From Ciona intestinalis (Eukaryota; Chordata; Ascidiacea; Phlebobranchia; Cionidae), in NCBI RefSeq assembly GCF_000224145.3, contig NC_020170.2, forward strand, positions 2,988,528 to 3,052,527: a stretch of DNA of 64,000 bases. The letters run 5' to 3'. The notes under the pieces are model-generated. The model had not been told where the DNA came from. It ran no database searches and saw only the letters and a list, made by a program, of their open reading frames with translations. Shown piece by piece: positions 39,839 to 51,200 of this stretch. The translations under genes were made by a program, and so were the position numbers. Within the stretch, counting starts at the first letter, position 1. Every line of letters begins with the position of its first letter.

Positions 39839-39952
39839 TATGTGTATGTCGTTGTGTGTCAGCCAACAGCAGCCATGAAAAAGAAGGGCAGGGAATGAGT
39901 GAATAAAAACATATTTAGTTTATAGCAAATAAACCGGTTGTATAGGCCTACA

Positions 39953-40134
39953 TGACTGTGGGGTAAGATAAGTTACCGTTAGCAACTAACATCCACGTTT
40001 CCCGGTTTTGAACAATTAAACGCTCTTTTAGAGTTAAAGACCATGGCTTATATAATCTGTAAGTTTTCTTTGTTTACTACAAAATCGGACGAGAAAAAAG
40101 AGCGAAAATGTGGCCCAGCATCTTACTCTGCTAT
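39953..40134 (+). mobile_element. MITE subfamily B in the fibrinogen gene 3' flank
   Basis: GACTGTGGGGTAAGATAAGT to CAGCATCTTACTCTGCTAT; 40 bases beyond the stop of the fibrinogen-domain gene, so it may lie in the 3'UTR. Confidence 0.87.
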
Positions 40135-40174
40135 ATTTACAACCTTTATGAATGGAATCAGTTCATTTAATATC

Positions 40175-42443
40175 TCACAGAGCTGGACGTATCTTCATTT
40201 CTGTAAAACGTAGACCTTCCCATCTCCCCGATGGACTCCAATTTCTCCAGTAAGCGTATTGTACCCCAATTTTACATGGATCGTATATTCCGTTTAGGCT
40301 GGAGTGTGAACAGTAATCGTACCACCAACCTCCTTTTCTCGTACTTGGACAAGTTCCGGAGGAAATATCTTTTGTGGAAAATCTTTTCTCATTAACATAC
40401 TCCATTGAATCTGCCAGGATAAAGAAATGTCTTAAATTAAGAATTTCAATTTTTCGACCCTCGATGCTGTCACCACTGTGGGCGAGTAGGCGTTCGTAAA
40501 ATATCACATTTAGGCGAAGTACTAGTACTAGTGTCATTTGTGCAGTTTATTAAAGTAAACAAAACAAAAATACCTGCGGTATAAGTACAGCGATGGCCAG
40601 CGGTTGCATTGGCATTGTAGCAGCATTCTGCGTACACAATTTATTTATAAATTAGGGACATATTATTAAAGGTTTAAAGTTTAAAAAGGTTTAAAATTCG
40701 CAACTCTCGATAAAGCACGAGAAACAACTAGGATTGTTTTTTGATGTAGTATCATCGTCATTGAAATTGCAAAAATTTATTGACTTACTTCCGTTATTTT
40801 CACATTTCTGCCGAGATAAATTAGAATATGGACGACATGGTCTAGCAATCGTAGCATCATGCTGGTCACATGTACCTTGATACAGTGTTTAGTAGGGTGG
40901 GGGAAGATGGGACACCTTTAACACATAATATCCAAATAGCCGGATCGTGTTTTAAACAATTCACAACGGTCTATGAAAGTCGTGAAGATACGGTTTTATA
41001 TTTTATTGAATACTCTTTGTTTACTACCAAATGGAAAGAGAAAACTAAACGAAAAGGTGTCCCATCTTCCCCCACCCCACTATACATTATGTTTAAACCA
41101 AATAGACATTATATTTCAATAATTCAATATATGCAGTATAACTTACCTTGTTTGTGTTGATAACCAGACAATTGCAATCTGTATCTGTCAATCTCCGGGC
41201 CAACGGTGAAATTACTGTGGAAATTCGGGAAATGACGTAATGTACCAACCTCAGAGATTTACCAATTAAAATATAAACACACAGCAGTCTATATACTAGA
41301 GATGTCTGTAGTATAGGCCGTGATACACAGTTTAAACAAAAATGTTTTCTTACGAATATTCAGCCACGATCTTTGTGTTGTTGCAAGTTGTAATGTCTAT
41401 CCGAAGTTCGTTGTCTCCATTCTTTGTCATTTCTCGTATATTTTCCAACCCTGTGTGATGTGTGAAGGTGGGGTGGATAAGAAGTTAAACATGTTAAGAA
41501 TAAGTTACCAATCCAAAAGCTGGCAAGCTTGTTTCCAAATCCAGTTTTATAATCTATCAAAATCTGTTCGATCATCCATATTGCGCTGAATCACCTAAAC
41601 GTGACAATTTAATGCGATAAACGAAAACGTTTGGTGAATTAATGAAGTTTTAACCGTCCACCCGCCATCGTGATTTTCCAAGTCACAATAAACTTCCAAC
41701 TTAGTGCTTCCGTTCAAGTAAATATTGTACAAGCCATTTCTTCTGTGGCCGAAACTGTATAGCTGGTAGCAGTTATCTGACGTAAAATATTAAAATAAAT
41801 GAAAATACCACGCCCTTTTTCGATAGTTAGACAATTCATTAACGGTCTACTCTAGATACACACATATTTCGTTTAGTTACAGAACCCCAATTATGTATAA
41901 ATATGATCATTTAAACTAAACAATCCAACTAGTATATCGCAACTTGTTAAAATACTATATGCACCTGCTTTCATGTATGCCGTCCACTGTACTGTGAGTA
42001 AAATGTTTTCCCATCCAGAGTCGATATCTGTGCGCAATATTTCAACCAAGAAACTATATTTCTCCACTCGTTTGACAGTAAGGTTGAACTGATGTGGTAG
42101 AGACGAGTCACTCGGGTTCACAGTAGCGTTCACGTAAATGGGAACTTCATTCAAACACATTTGGTATAAGATGTTCACCAATCGTGTTGGTTTGGTCGAT
42201 TCACACCAAACTTCGCTTTGTCCACTTGAACCAATTGAAGTCAATGCAGAAACTACACCTGTAGACTCAGTTAGTTTAATGTATAAATCATACTATTAAT
42301 ATAAACGGAATGTATACTGTACTTAAAACGCAGTATAGTAGGAAGTAGGGTAAAATGGGACATATTTTAATAAATACAACGCAACTTACTTGTGGAAGTA
42401 TACAGCACTGGTAAAAACATAGGAATATGAACAACAACTTCAT
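40175..42443 (-). CDS. Secreted fibrinogen C-domain (FReD) protein with a frame break
   Basis: Exons in order: 42404-42443 (signal peptide MKLLFIFLCFYQCC), 41965-42258, 41655-41776, 41509-41594, 41354-41450, 41147-41214 and 40175-40410. Exon 2 encodes about 95 residues of an extracellular region I do not recognise, with several N-glycosylation sequons. Exons 3-7 form a fibrinogen-related domain: GLYNIYLNGSTKLEVYCD, GGWTVIQRNMDDRTDF, YKTGFGNKLASFWIG, LRIDITTC, FTVGPEIDRYRLQLSGY, FSTKD, GGWWYDYCSHSSLNGIY and RWEGLRFTEMKIRP. Such domains bind sugars, acetyl groups or matrix partners, often in innate immunity. Exon 4 is 86 bases where its neighbours require 3n+1, and its reading frame shifts between TDFDR and DYKTG; see findings. 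The Ca-site Asp-x-Asp seen in many FReDs is not present after FSTKD. An alternative first exon is ATG 42420 with donor at 42389. Confidence 0.85.
40891..41081 (+). mobile_element. MITE subfamily A
   Basis: AGTAGGGTGGGGGAAGATGG to CATCTTCCCCCACCCCACT, in the last intron of the fibrinogen-domain gene. Confidence 0.95.
42338..42370. mobile_element. Isolated MITE end
   Basis: AGTAGGAAGTAGGGTAAAAT plus GGGACA resembles a single subfamily B end without body, in intron 1 of the fibrinogen-domain gene. Confidence 0.6.
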
Positions 42444-42456
42444 AGTTTCGCTTTCG

Positions 42457-42464
42457 CTTTTATA
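42457..42464 (-). promoter_or_regulatory. Possible TATA box of the fibrinogen-domain gene
   Basis: TATAAAAG on the minus strand, only 14 bases upstream of the preferred ATG at 42443. Normal TATA-to-start spacing would favour the later ATG at 42420 or another promoter; see findings. Confidence 0.4.
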
Positions 42465-42706
42465 TCGAAGACGAACAAAGAATACAACTGTTTAACAGTG
42501 GCAGTTTAGCTACCGAAGGAAGGCTATAAATGAAGTGAACATTGGTTCGGCTGTTGAGTGAAGGCTAATGACGTGCACATCGGTTCAGTCAGAGAATAAT
42601 GTTTACAGGTAAATGTTTCACCTTAGGTATGGCGGAAGTAGGTATATAGAGATAAACATAACCTATAAGAGTGAAAAGAACGGAAAAAATGTCGTAGCCT
42701 ATGTAT

Positions 42707-42895
42707 AGTAGGGTGGGGGTAGATGGGACACCTTTTCGTTCTATTTTCTCGTCCCATTTGGTAGTAAACAAAGAACATTCAAAGAATTATAAAACCCTAT
42801 CCTCAGGACTCCCATAGACCGTTGTTAAATGTTTAAAACTCAACCCGGATATTTGGATATTATGTGCTAAAGGTGTCCCACCTCCCCCACCCTAT
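42707..42895 (-). mobile_element. MITE subfamily A
   Basis: AGTAGGGTGGGGGTAGATGG to CCACCTCCCCCACCCTATA. Confidence 0.93.
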
Positions 42896-43244
42896 ATAGG
42901 TCGTTTTAATTTGAATATGAAAATTATTGTAGTTATATGTATCTTAAAAGTGTATTCTATAACATATGCCTACATATACATACACAACCAGTAATATATA
43001 GGTTATGGGCTTTTCGTAATGAAAGTCGGCCCTTTCTCTTTTTTCTCTATGGGGTGAACTCTCTCGCATTGGTTATACTTTTCTCGTTTTAAACAAAAGT
43101 CGCGGAAAGTAGCACAATCACAAGAATTTAAAATCACAACCATAACCTACTAACTTCGCTAACAAGTACAACCGATTGATTGTTCTGTTTGATTAACCTC
43201 GTTTGTTATCAAATGCTTGTTTTTACAGGTTTTGCATTCAATCT
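42896..43244. other. Intergenic, no feature seen
   Basis: Unique AT-rich DNA between divergent genes (fibrinogen-domain gene on minus, Ly6-like gene on plus). Confidence 0.5.
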
Positions 43245-43410
43245 TATGGTAGAGGTAAAATGGTGCGAGGTTTCTTTCTTTTTTATGGTCCCATTAGGTA
43301 GTAAACAAAAACATTTAAAGAATTACATAAGCGTAGACTAAGACTCTTTAAGGGCGTTGTTAATTATTAAAACACGATTAGAAAACATGAGATTCGCTAA
43401 CTATATGCAA
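43245..43410 (-). mobile_element. MITE subfamily B, decayed
   Basis: GAGGTAAAATGGTGCGAGG, TAGGTAGTAAACAAAAACAT and AAACACGATTAGAAAACATG mark a strongly diverged copy. Confidence 0.7.
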
Positions 43411-43425
43411 ATGTCAGTCATATAA

Positions 43426-43624
43426 TAGATCGGGTGAAGATGGGACACCTTTTCACTCTATATTTTCTCATCCCCTTTGGTAGTAAACAATGAAAATTCC
43501 AAAGAAATATAAAACCGTATTCTCACGGCTACCGTAGACCGTTGTTAACTGTTAATTGTTTAAAACGCGATCACGATATTTGGATATTATGTGCCAAAGG
43601 TATCCCGTCTTACCCCGCCTTACT
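43426..43624 (-). mobile_element. MITE subfamily A
   Basis: AGATCGGGTGAAGATGGGAC to CCGTCTTACCCCGCCTTACT; the ends mix A and B features. Confidence 0.9.
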
Positions 43625-43963
43625 ATATACTGTGAGCTGTTTTAACATTTCTCAAAAATGGATGACTTATTTATTGAATTTTAACCCACAACACGATTTG
43701 CGCTGTTTAGGAAATTATGTTTAACCGACTGTGTATGGCTGCGGTTAACTGAGGTTATATTTTAAACAGTTGTGTTGAATAGCACCCCACTGTCAATTAC
43801 TTTGTTTGTGATATTCTAATTATACGTTCCGGTAAATTCTCGACGATTTGCCACGCTTTTATTTAAATTTTATTTAACCGGCACAAAATAAACTTTTTCG
43901 ATGCAAATATAATTTGCACACACTTTGAATTTCAAGGTGTTTTTATAACGATTTGACAAATAT

Positions 43964-44148
43964 AGTAGACGGGGTATGATGAGACATGTTTTCATTCCAT
44001 TTTCTCGTCCCATTTGGTAGTAAACAAAAACATTTACAGAATTATAAAACCGTATCATCACGAAAAGCGTTGGTAATTGTATAAAACACGATCGGGAAAT
44101 ACGGGATATTTAACTACTCACGTTATCCCATCTTACCCTGCAGTGATA
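43964..44148 (-). mobile_element. MITE subfamily B
   Basis: AGTAGACGGGGTATGATGAG to CCATCTTACCCTGCAGTGAT. Confidence 0.9.
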
Positions 44149-44349
44149 TATTCTTCCAAGCAGTATAAAGTTACACATAACAAACTTAACATAATCTAAA
44201 ACATATCTAATATGCATTTAATTAATTACTGCATATGTTATTCTTAGTGTGACATATACTTCATATATGCGCTGTTATTGCAATGCATATAGTGAAAGAA
44301 AATCATAAACCGGTCATATATGCCATAAACAAGCACATGTGGAATTTCT

Positions 44350-44512
44350 CACTTTAGTAAACAAAGGAAAGTAAACAAAGAACATTCAAAGAATTAAAAA
44401 ATCCGTATCCTGACAACTCCCATATTTCGTTGTTAACTATTTAAAACACGAACAGAATATTTGGATATTAGGTGATGATGGTGACCCGTCTCCCCGCCAC
44501 GCTATACTATGT
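44350..44512 (-). mobile_element. MITE subfamily A, one end lost
   Basis: Starts at TTTAGTAAACAAAGG without its first end; ends GACCCGTCTCCCCGCCACGCTAT. Confidence 0.8.
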
Positions 44513-44754
44513 GTAGGCATTTGTTGTTTAAAAGCGACCGTAAAATTTATATCACTTATGCATAGTAAGAGGCATGAACAAAACCAACAGCAGTAGATGT
44601 ATCTACAGCACTGATCCTTGTGTTTGGTCAACACCGTACTTAACTATATCGACCACAGTTAACCCCGAAGGAGTTATTTATCTTTTCGAGGCCGATCGTA
44701 ATCGTTATCTAATAGTATAAAAACAAATGTTGCCTTTTTCGTCAGAAAATCGCC

Positions 44755-44762
44755 TATAAAAG
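44755..44762 (+). promoter_or_regulatory. TATA box of the Ly6-like gene
   Basis: TATAAAAG lies 143 bases upstream of the ATG; transcription would start near 44785, giving a 5'UTR of about 120 bases. Confidence 0.6.
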
Positions 44763-44904
44763 CCACGCATTTTAGTTCGTACTACATCACAGACTTTTAA
44801 CCATTCCTTCTGTAAAACTGGTATTAGGTAAGCACGAGGGTTAAATCAAAGTTTCTGGAATAGTTTGCTTATTTTATACAGGCAGTCGTCGGAAATTTAA
44901 GAAA

Positions 44905-46471
44905 ATGAAAACTATTTTATGTTTCTTGGCTGTGGGCGTCGTTGCTGTCGCTACACAAGGTAATGTGTTTTATTCTTTTTAACTTGAAAATGTAAGTTAA
45001 TGCAGTTTGTAATATAGTACTGCGGGGTAAGATTGATAGCGTCATCACGTAATATTCCATATTTTCTAAACTGGTTATTAAGAAAATAACAACGCTCTTT
45101 TACAATCGTGAAATAAAGTTTTCTAATATTTCTCCTTAAATAAAATTTTCTGATTATTTCTCTTTAAATAAAGTTTTCTAATTTTTACTCTTTAGTTAAA
45201 GTTTTCTAATTTTTCTGTTTAAACAATGTTTTCTAATTTTTCTTAGAAAAGTTTCCCCTTAACTATTCTGTTTATTCTCAAATAAGACGAAAAAAGACAA
45301 CATACACATGAACTACTGTATCCTGACGTAATACATATACTAAAAGTAATTTTAAAAGTTTTTTTTAGATGCAAGCGATCCGCAAAACATGCAATGCCTT
45401 GTTGGTGTCAGTATTAACGGAGAAGGATTTTTCGAAACCGTAGACTGTGTAAATTCGGAGGTATACGACACATTGACTATATAACTCCATACCGTACCGA
45501 TAGCACATAGTATTATAGGGAATAGAGAGACACTGTAAGCACTTAAATACTTTGTTTCGTTGTTTTAAACAATTAACAAAAATATCTATAAATTTATGAA
45601 ATTTTAGAGTCGCGAGGCTACGGTTACATAATTCTGTGAATGTTCTTTGTTTACTACAAAATGGAATAAATAAGAATAAAGATGTCTCATTCTACCCCAC
45701 CCTAATATATTAATATGTTGTATCTTTGTTTTAGGAAGCCTGCCAGACAAAAATCGAGCAAAGGGGAGCATTCAACGTTGTGTACAAACGTTGCAAGAGA
45801 CAGAAGGAATGTGACAATAACGCAAGAAACAACGAACTGAACTGCTATGGACCACTAGCTATCGCCAACAATGTAAATATCGATCGGTGTTTGGTATAGT
45901 AGGGTGGGAAAGACGGGACACCTTTGGCAAATAATATGCAAATGTCCTGATCTTGTTTTAAACAATTAACAACGGTCTATGGGAGTCGTGAGCATACGGG
46001 TTTATAATAAAGTCATTTTTTTTGTTTACTCCCATATGGAACGAGAAAATAGAAATAAAAAGGTGTCTCATCTCCTCCCACCCTACTATATAAATATCAT
46101 TATAATAAATAAAATGTTTGTTTTTTTATTTGGACGAGGTTTTAATGGCAGGGGAGGTGCTGGGATTTAGTCCACGGTCGGCTTATCCCACAACCCCCAA
46201 ATTTACTGTTTTTAGTTGTCATGATGTAAATATAGTTTTTTTCTCACTAATACGTAACCGTCATTTTCTGTTTCTAACCGTAATATTATGTTAAATAACC
46301 GAATATTAAAATTACACCATGTAATAGAGCAATTATTGTTGCACGGAATTAAATAGCAAAAATACGGCTACAATTAATTTATTTACGTATTTTTATCCAA
46401 TTTAGGTGAAAGTTTGTCATTTCTGTTGCTCGACTCCTGGCTGCAACACAATGAATGAAATACCGAACTAA
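44905..46471 (+). CDS. Small secreted Ly6/uPAR-domain protein, 4 exons, 116 aa
   Basis: Exons 44905-44959, 45369-45460, 45735-45872 and 46406-46471 join in phase to 116 residues. Residues 1-18 form a signal peptide (MKTILCFLAVGVVAVATQ). The mature chain has ten cysteines in an order typical of the Ly6/uPAR three-finger fold: an early MQCLVG, then VDC, EACQ, RCKRQKECD, LNCYGP, and the family's closing motif CHFCCSTPGCN. There is no hydrophobic tail for a GPI anchor, so I infer a secreted protein. Ly6/uPAR proteins are mostly receptor ligands or modulators; no specific partner can be proposed. The three-finger fold is shared with snake toxins, but nothing indicates toxicity here. A TATAAAAG box lies 143 bases upstream and AATAAA 71 bases after the stop. 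Each of the three introns carries one MITE. Confidence 0.86.
45016..45320 (+). mobile_element. MITE subfamily B expanded by an internal tandem repeat
   Basis: Left end AGTACTGCGGGGTAAGATTG. Between 45105 and 45250 about five copies of an AT-rich unit TAAATAAAGTTTTCTAATTT (31-35 bases) enlarge the body. Right end decayed. Intron 1 of the Ly6-like gene. Confidence 0.78.
45510..45708 (+). mobile_element. MITE subfamily B
   Basis: Left end weak near TAGTATTATAGGGAATAG; body TTTTAAACAATTAACAAA, right end CATTCTACCCCACCCTAAT. Intron 2 of the Ly6-like gene. Confidence 0.82.
45898..46087 (+). mobile_element. MITE subfamily A
   Basis: AGTAGGGTGGGAAAGACGGG to CATCTCCTCCCACCCTACT, 25 bases after the donor of exon 45735-45872 of the Ly6-like gene. 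Confidence 0.93.
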
Positions 46472-46541
46472 ATATGAAGAAAGTCGATGTTTACGTGCGC
46501 CACATTAATCACTGCGTATCACATTGTAACCAACCATGTAA

Positions 46542-46547
46542 AATAAA
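46542..46547 (+). terminator. Poly(A) signal of the Ly6-like gene
   Basis: AATAAA 70 bases after the stop codon. Confidence 0.65.
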
Positions 46548-46641
46548 GTTACTAACCAACAGCTTATTTGTCAGTTGTTTACTTGTGTTGGAATATGTTA
46601 TTATGCGACAACTGAAATTTAGCGACAATATTTGTTTATTG

Positions 46642-46839
46642 AGTAGGGTGGGGAAAGATGGGACGCCTTTTCATTCCATTTTCTAGCTCCATTTAGTAGT
46701 AAACAAAAACATTCTAAGAATTATAAAACCGTATCCTCACGACTACCATAGACCGTTATTAATTGTTTAAAAGACGGTCAAGATATTTGGATATTTGGAT
46801 ATTATGTGCTAAAGGTGTCCCATCTTCCCCCACCCTACT
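46642..46839 (-). mobile_element. MITE subfamily A
   Basis: AGTAGGGTGGGGAAAGATGG to CATCTTCCCCCACCCTACT; contains a small duplication TATTTGGATATTTGGATATT. Confidence 0.94.
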
Positions 46840-48280
46840 ATATTATATTGTTTATAACAAATGCCAGTACAATGAACTATAACAACTTATAACAAGTATA
46901 ACAGCTATAAAATATAACAATTGTTTTATAACACTATTAACTGTTATGTACAAGGAATAACTCGGACACATCCACAAATTTAATAACAACATAAATCAGA
47001 CACAATGTATATTATAGTATAGTTGCAAAGGGAAATTTATTTTTTTGTAAAATTTAAAGAAATTTGTTGCAAAATTTTACAGTTGTAACCCATACAGAAG
47101 CCAAATATGTTTTAATGCTAAGCTAATGAAGCAAAGAAAAGAATGTTTTAAAATGTTGATTGCTAATAACTATGTTTGCAGTCACAATATAACATATGAC
47201 CCAATAACAAGAAAGGAATTCTGGATATTTCATTTCCAGTTGGACAAATGTATTAAAATATGTAACCAAACTATGAAGGTATATTTTGGTGTTTTATGTA
47301 TCTGTTCAACCTAGTCGTTGTTTTAAAATAGTTGTGAAAGTTTTGAAACCATGTAAGCAAAACTATTTGAGAAATTTAAGCTCCATTTATAAGAGTATCT
47401 GTGTACGTTCCGTGTAGATATAGATACACCTTTTGAGGCATCGAAATATCTTCTTATGGGAGTCAAAACAAAGGACCGTGTCGAACAATATAAGTGGTGT
47501 TGTCATCGGCCAAACGCTCCGGATAATTTTGTCTTGTTGGTAACTGAATACTGTTTCAGCGGGCCGCGCGAACAGACAAAAGGAGTATACGTAATCTAGC
47601 ATCAGTTCTGCGTAAATGCGGGAGTGTGCCTGGATCTTGTGGTACGCAGGTATGGTTACAGTCTGGAATGACTGTTTGTGTTCAGTTACAACTGTAAATA
47701 TTGGATTCATAGCTCACAGATCAGTTGACGCACTTTAGCGAGGAAATTGCGCAACTTACAGAAATCGAGGTAGATTACTAAAACAGTACAGCTTGCTTTT
47801 ACAGTAAAAGTATAGTCATGTTTTTTTGTAGTATGACCAGTTCCAAGCGAGTGAATATTAAGAGTATATAAAACTAATAAAAGTGAGAATTCATCTCGTT
47901 TATTTGGCTACTAAATTTGTTATAGCTTTATCCATATGTAACTCTACGCGCACGGTGTAACTTTATCAGATCGTATTTATCCACCTGTTGATTACTGTAT
48001 AGTTCTGCATAAGTAGGATATTTGTATTTTAATATTAAAAGCCGACTTTAAAAGTGATTTTATAACCTTTGGTGTAGAAAAAAATACTAAACGAATCTGC
48101 TGCGTTTATTCCTGTAAAACTTTCAAAAACGACATACTATATTCACGTAAGTTGCAACATTGCTTCTGAAACTAAATGCGTAAAGCAAAAAACTTTTCGA
48201 AACTTAAGAGTATTCGGTACATTACAACATTACTTCTGAGTTCAAATGCGTGAAGCGAAAGGTCTAATAAACACAAAGCC
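46840..48280. other. Intergenic, promoter side of the coiled-coil gene
   Basis: AT-rich; no gene supported. Frames 47126-47314 (+) and 47387-47710 (-) show no family resemblance. A near-duplicate AACATTGCTTCTGAAACTAA and AACATTACTTCTGAGTTCAA occurs 70 bases apart just before the ATG. Confidence 0.5.
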
Positions 48281-51200
48281 ATGGTGCGAATATCAAAACA
48301 GAAACAGGAAAAGTTAGAAGTCATCATGAACTTGGTGGAAGAACTTGGTGTAGACCGTGTTCTGCATAGACTTCGACAAACGAAGATGATGAGTAAAGAA
48401 GTCTTGGATGATATGAAGGTATGTTGACATGTAGTAATGTGGGGTAAGATGGATACTGGTAGTGCATGGTGTAGTAGTGTGGGGTAAGATGGATACTGGT
48501 TGTACATGGTGTAGTAGTGTGGGGTAAGATGGATACTGGTTGTACATGGTGTAGTAATAGTATAGTAGAGTAAAACAGGACACTTGCATTCTTTTTTTGT
48601 AACCGAATTCCTCGGCTTAACCTTAAAAAGCGTTGTTTATTGTTCATTAGTTTTCGATGGCATTTTACCAGCAGTTATAGAATGTGTACGCGGTGTTTAC
48701 TGTGTGTACATCACACATACAGTGAAATTATCGCGCGAGAGTTTATACGTTTAAAGTATATCGACTTTTAAAGCTTTTTTTAACAGCTCAATAAATATTT
48801 ACGGAATTTACAGGAGTGGGAGACAGATTATGAAAAACGGGTTGCACTTCTTGGGTTCCTTGTTGCCCCTGAGGGGAAAAGAGCTTTCGGGGCGTTGTTT
48901 GAACTTGCCAAGGTACACGAGGAACAAGTTAAAATGCAAGAAGAGCAGGAAAAACTGAGACAGGTAATGTACCTAATGGGGCTATGTAGTACTGTGGGGT
49001 ATGGGGTACTTTCAGCGCACAAAACCCATATTTCCTGCTCGTGTTTTGAGCAATCAACAACGCTGTTTTAGAGTCGCATGGCTACTGTTATATAATTCAG
49101 CGAATATTCTTTGTTTACTATCAAATGGGACGAGAAAAGAGAATAAAACAATTTCCTATCATATAGCCTACTATATCGACTTGCCTCTTTTAAATGTTGC
49201 AGAATATTTTCCGAAAGGTGTTTTATACGGTGTAACATTTAAAGTAGAAATAAAGTAAAAAGTAACGTTTGTATTTCGCTATAGCGTATACTTAGTTGTT
49301 AATAATTAACGATTCCGTTTACGTTTACTCGGCAAACAAATCCACGTGATGGTTTGTAACCGTAAGTCGCTACATGTTTACATCAATCTGTATATAGAAC
49401 TATCCTCTTTCCAATTATAACAATTAGACTAATTTGAACTTTTAATGATCGATTGTTCATTACACAACTTATGGGTTGAACAGCCGCGATTTTTATTCAC
49501 TTTATTTTTTACTCCTATATGTTTTAACGACTACCGTTTTGCTTTTCATTCTCTTCTCTTCGTTGTTTTAATAATTTTATCTTCGCTATCGTTTTTAAAG
49601 AGAAAACTAAAATATATTTTTATAGTGTTAAGTGTAACCTTTTAGGAAAAATTATTTTAGGGTGAATTATGTTCTGCAAACAAAAAACTTTTTTCCGGTA
49701 ATTTTGTTAAATGCGAACTTTTATGGAAAACGAATAAGGCTAATTTATGTTAAACAAAAATTCTTAAATTTTTTGGAGCTTAATTTTGTTGACCGCAAAC
49801 TTTTAGGAACAGCTAGCTCAAAATCCTAATGAGACAAAAAGAACACCGGGTGGAAATTCAAATAGTAGATCAGAGCACCGAACACAAGCTTCGAATATGA
49901 AAAATAAACTTCGAGCTCAGTTAAATAAGAAAAGGGGCCAACATGCGCAGAGCACCACTGCGCAGAACAACCACGGTGGGACAGTTACAGGGTAAGAAAA
50001 AGTTTTTTTTCTGTAGCTTGTATTGGGAATATTGTCCACCGCCATGTTGGTACGGTGCTGGTTACTGGTGCGAGGCTCGACGACGGCACCATTGTGGGCG
50101 TATACGTGTTCTTCGGCAAACATTTACCGGCAATTGCTTCTTCTAGTTTCTTATACGATGTCGTAACTCGTGAGCGTCACGAAGTGTATAAAAAAGCCTT
50201 GTAGAAAAAAAACGATAGTCGTTATAACAACGAATGTAACTTTGTGGGTGACTGTTTATTATGTGTGGCTTACAAATTAGACAACACATAAGTGACGGAT
50301 TGAAGAAATTGCCGTTAAGTGTCTTGACCAAGGACAGATACATCCACAATGGTAGCAGCGACGAGCCTTGAATCCAAAACCACTGGGTTAGAGGCGGACG
50401 ATATAACCACTGTACAACAGCGCCGACAAATCACATGACCATTTAAAAACAATTCACAGAAAATCGAAGAAAGGGAAAAAGGAAGAAGATAAAGATGATC
50501 CTCTGTTGGAGGAAGCTGCTCGGACTTTACAGGAAGCAGAGAGGCAAGTAAAGGAGAAGAAACGAATCGATGCCTTTAGAAGTAAGCTAGCTGCTTCAGA
50601 AGTACAAGACACGGCGAGTAACGCGAGTGGAAGAAGGTATTGAGAGAATGTTTGATGTAATTTCTGCTGTATGGAAAATAAGCAAAGTGTGTTAACAGGT
50701 CAGCTGGCAGTCCACGCACCACTCCCACCCCTGTTGGCCACCCCGATTCACCCAAAGTCGTTCCATCAAACCCGGAAAATAAAGTGGAGAATTCCCCACA
50801 AACCGCAGGTTAATTACTTTAATTGTTTTAATTTTTGTTATTTATTCATTTTTTAAAGTTTTCTAAACCTGTTTTATTATGAAAATGTAGGTATTTAGAT
50901 TGTTGTGCGTCTATATTTATTGCGAAGTAACATTTTTTTTGGTTGGGGCAATAAAACTTGTATACGGTATATTTATTAGTTTTTTTAACATAATCTTTTT
51001 TGGGGAAGCAAAGTTTGTAAAAAGATTTTTTTTACAGAAGTTCTTTCACCAAAGCTGAAACCTCCTCCGCCCATCACCGCTAGAGTGCGCACTGAGTCAA
51101 CGTCGTCTGAAATCCGTGTACCGGTGAAGGTTATATCACAACCTCAGATCCCGAAGGCGTTAAACGATTTTACTCGGCACAAAGAAGAGCATGAGGACGG

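Noticed and set aside
44905-46471. Venom-type three-finger toxin
   Set aside because: The Cys pattern fits the broad Ly6/uPAR class found in all animals; nothing in the sequence or context points to a toxin.
48431-48550. CRISPR-like array
   Set aside because: The repeats are directly adjacent 40-base units without spacers, derive from a MITE end, and the genome is animal.
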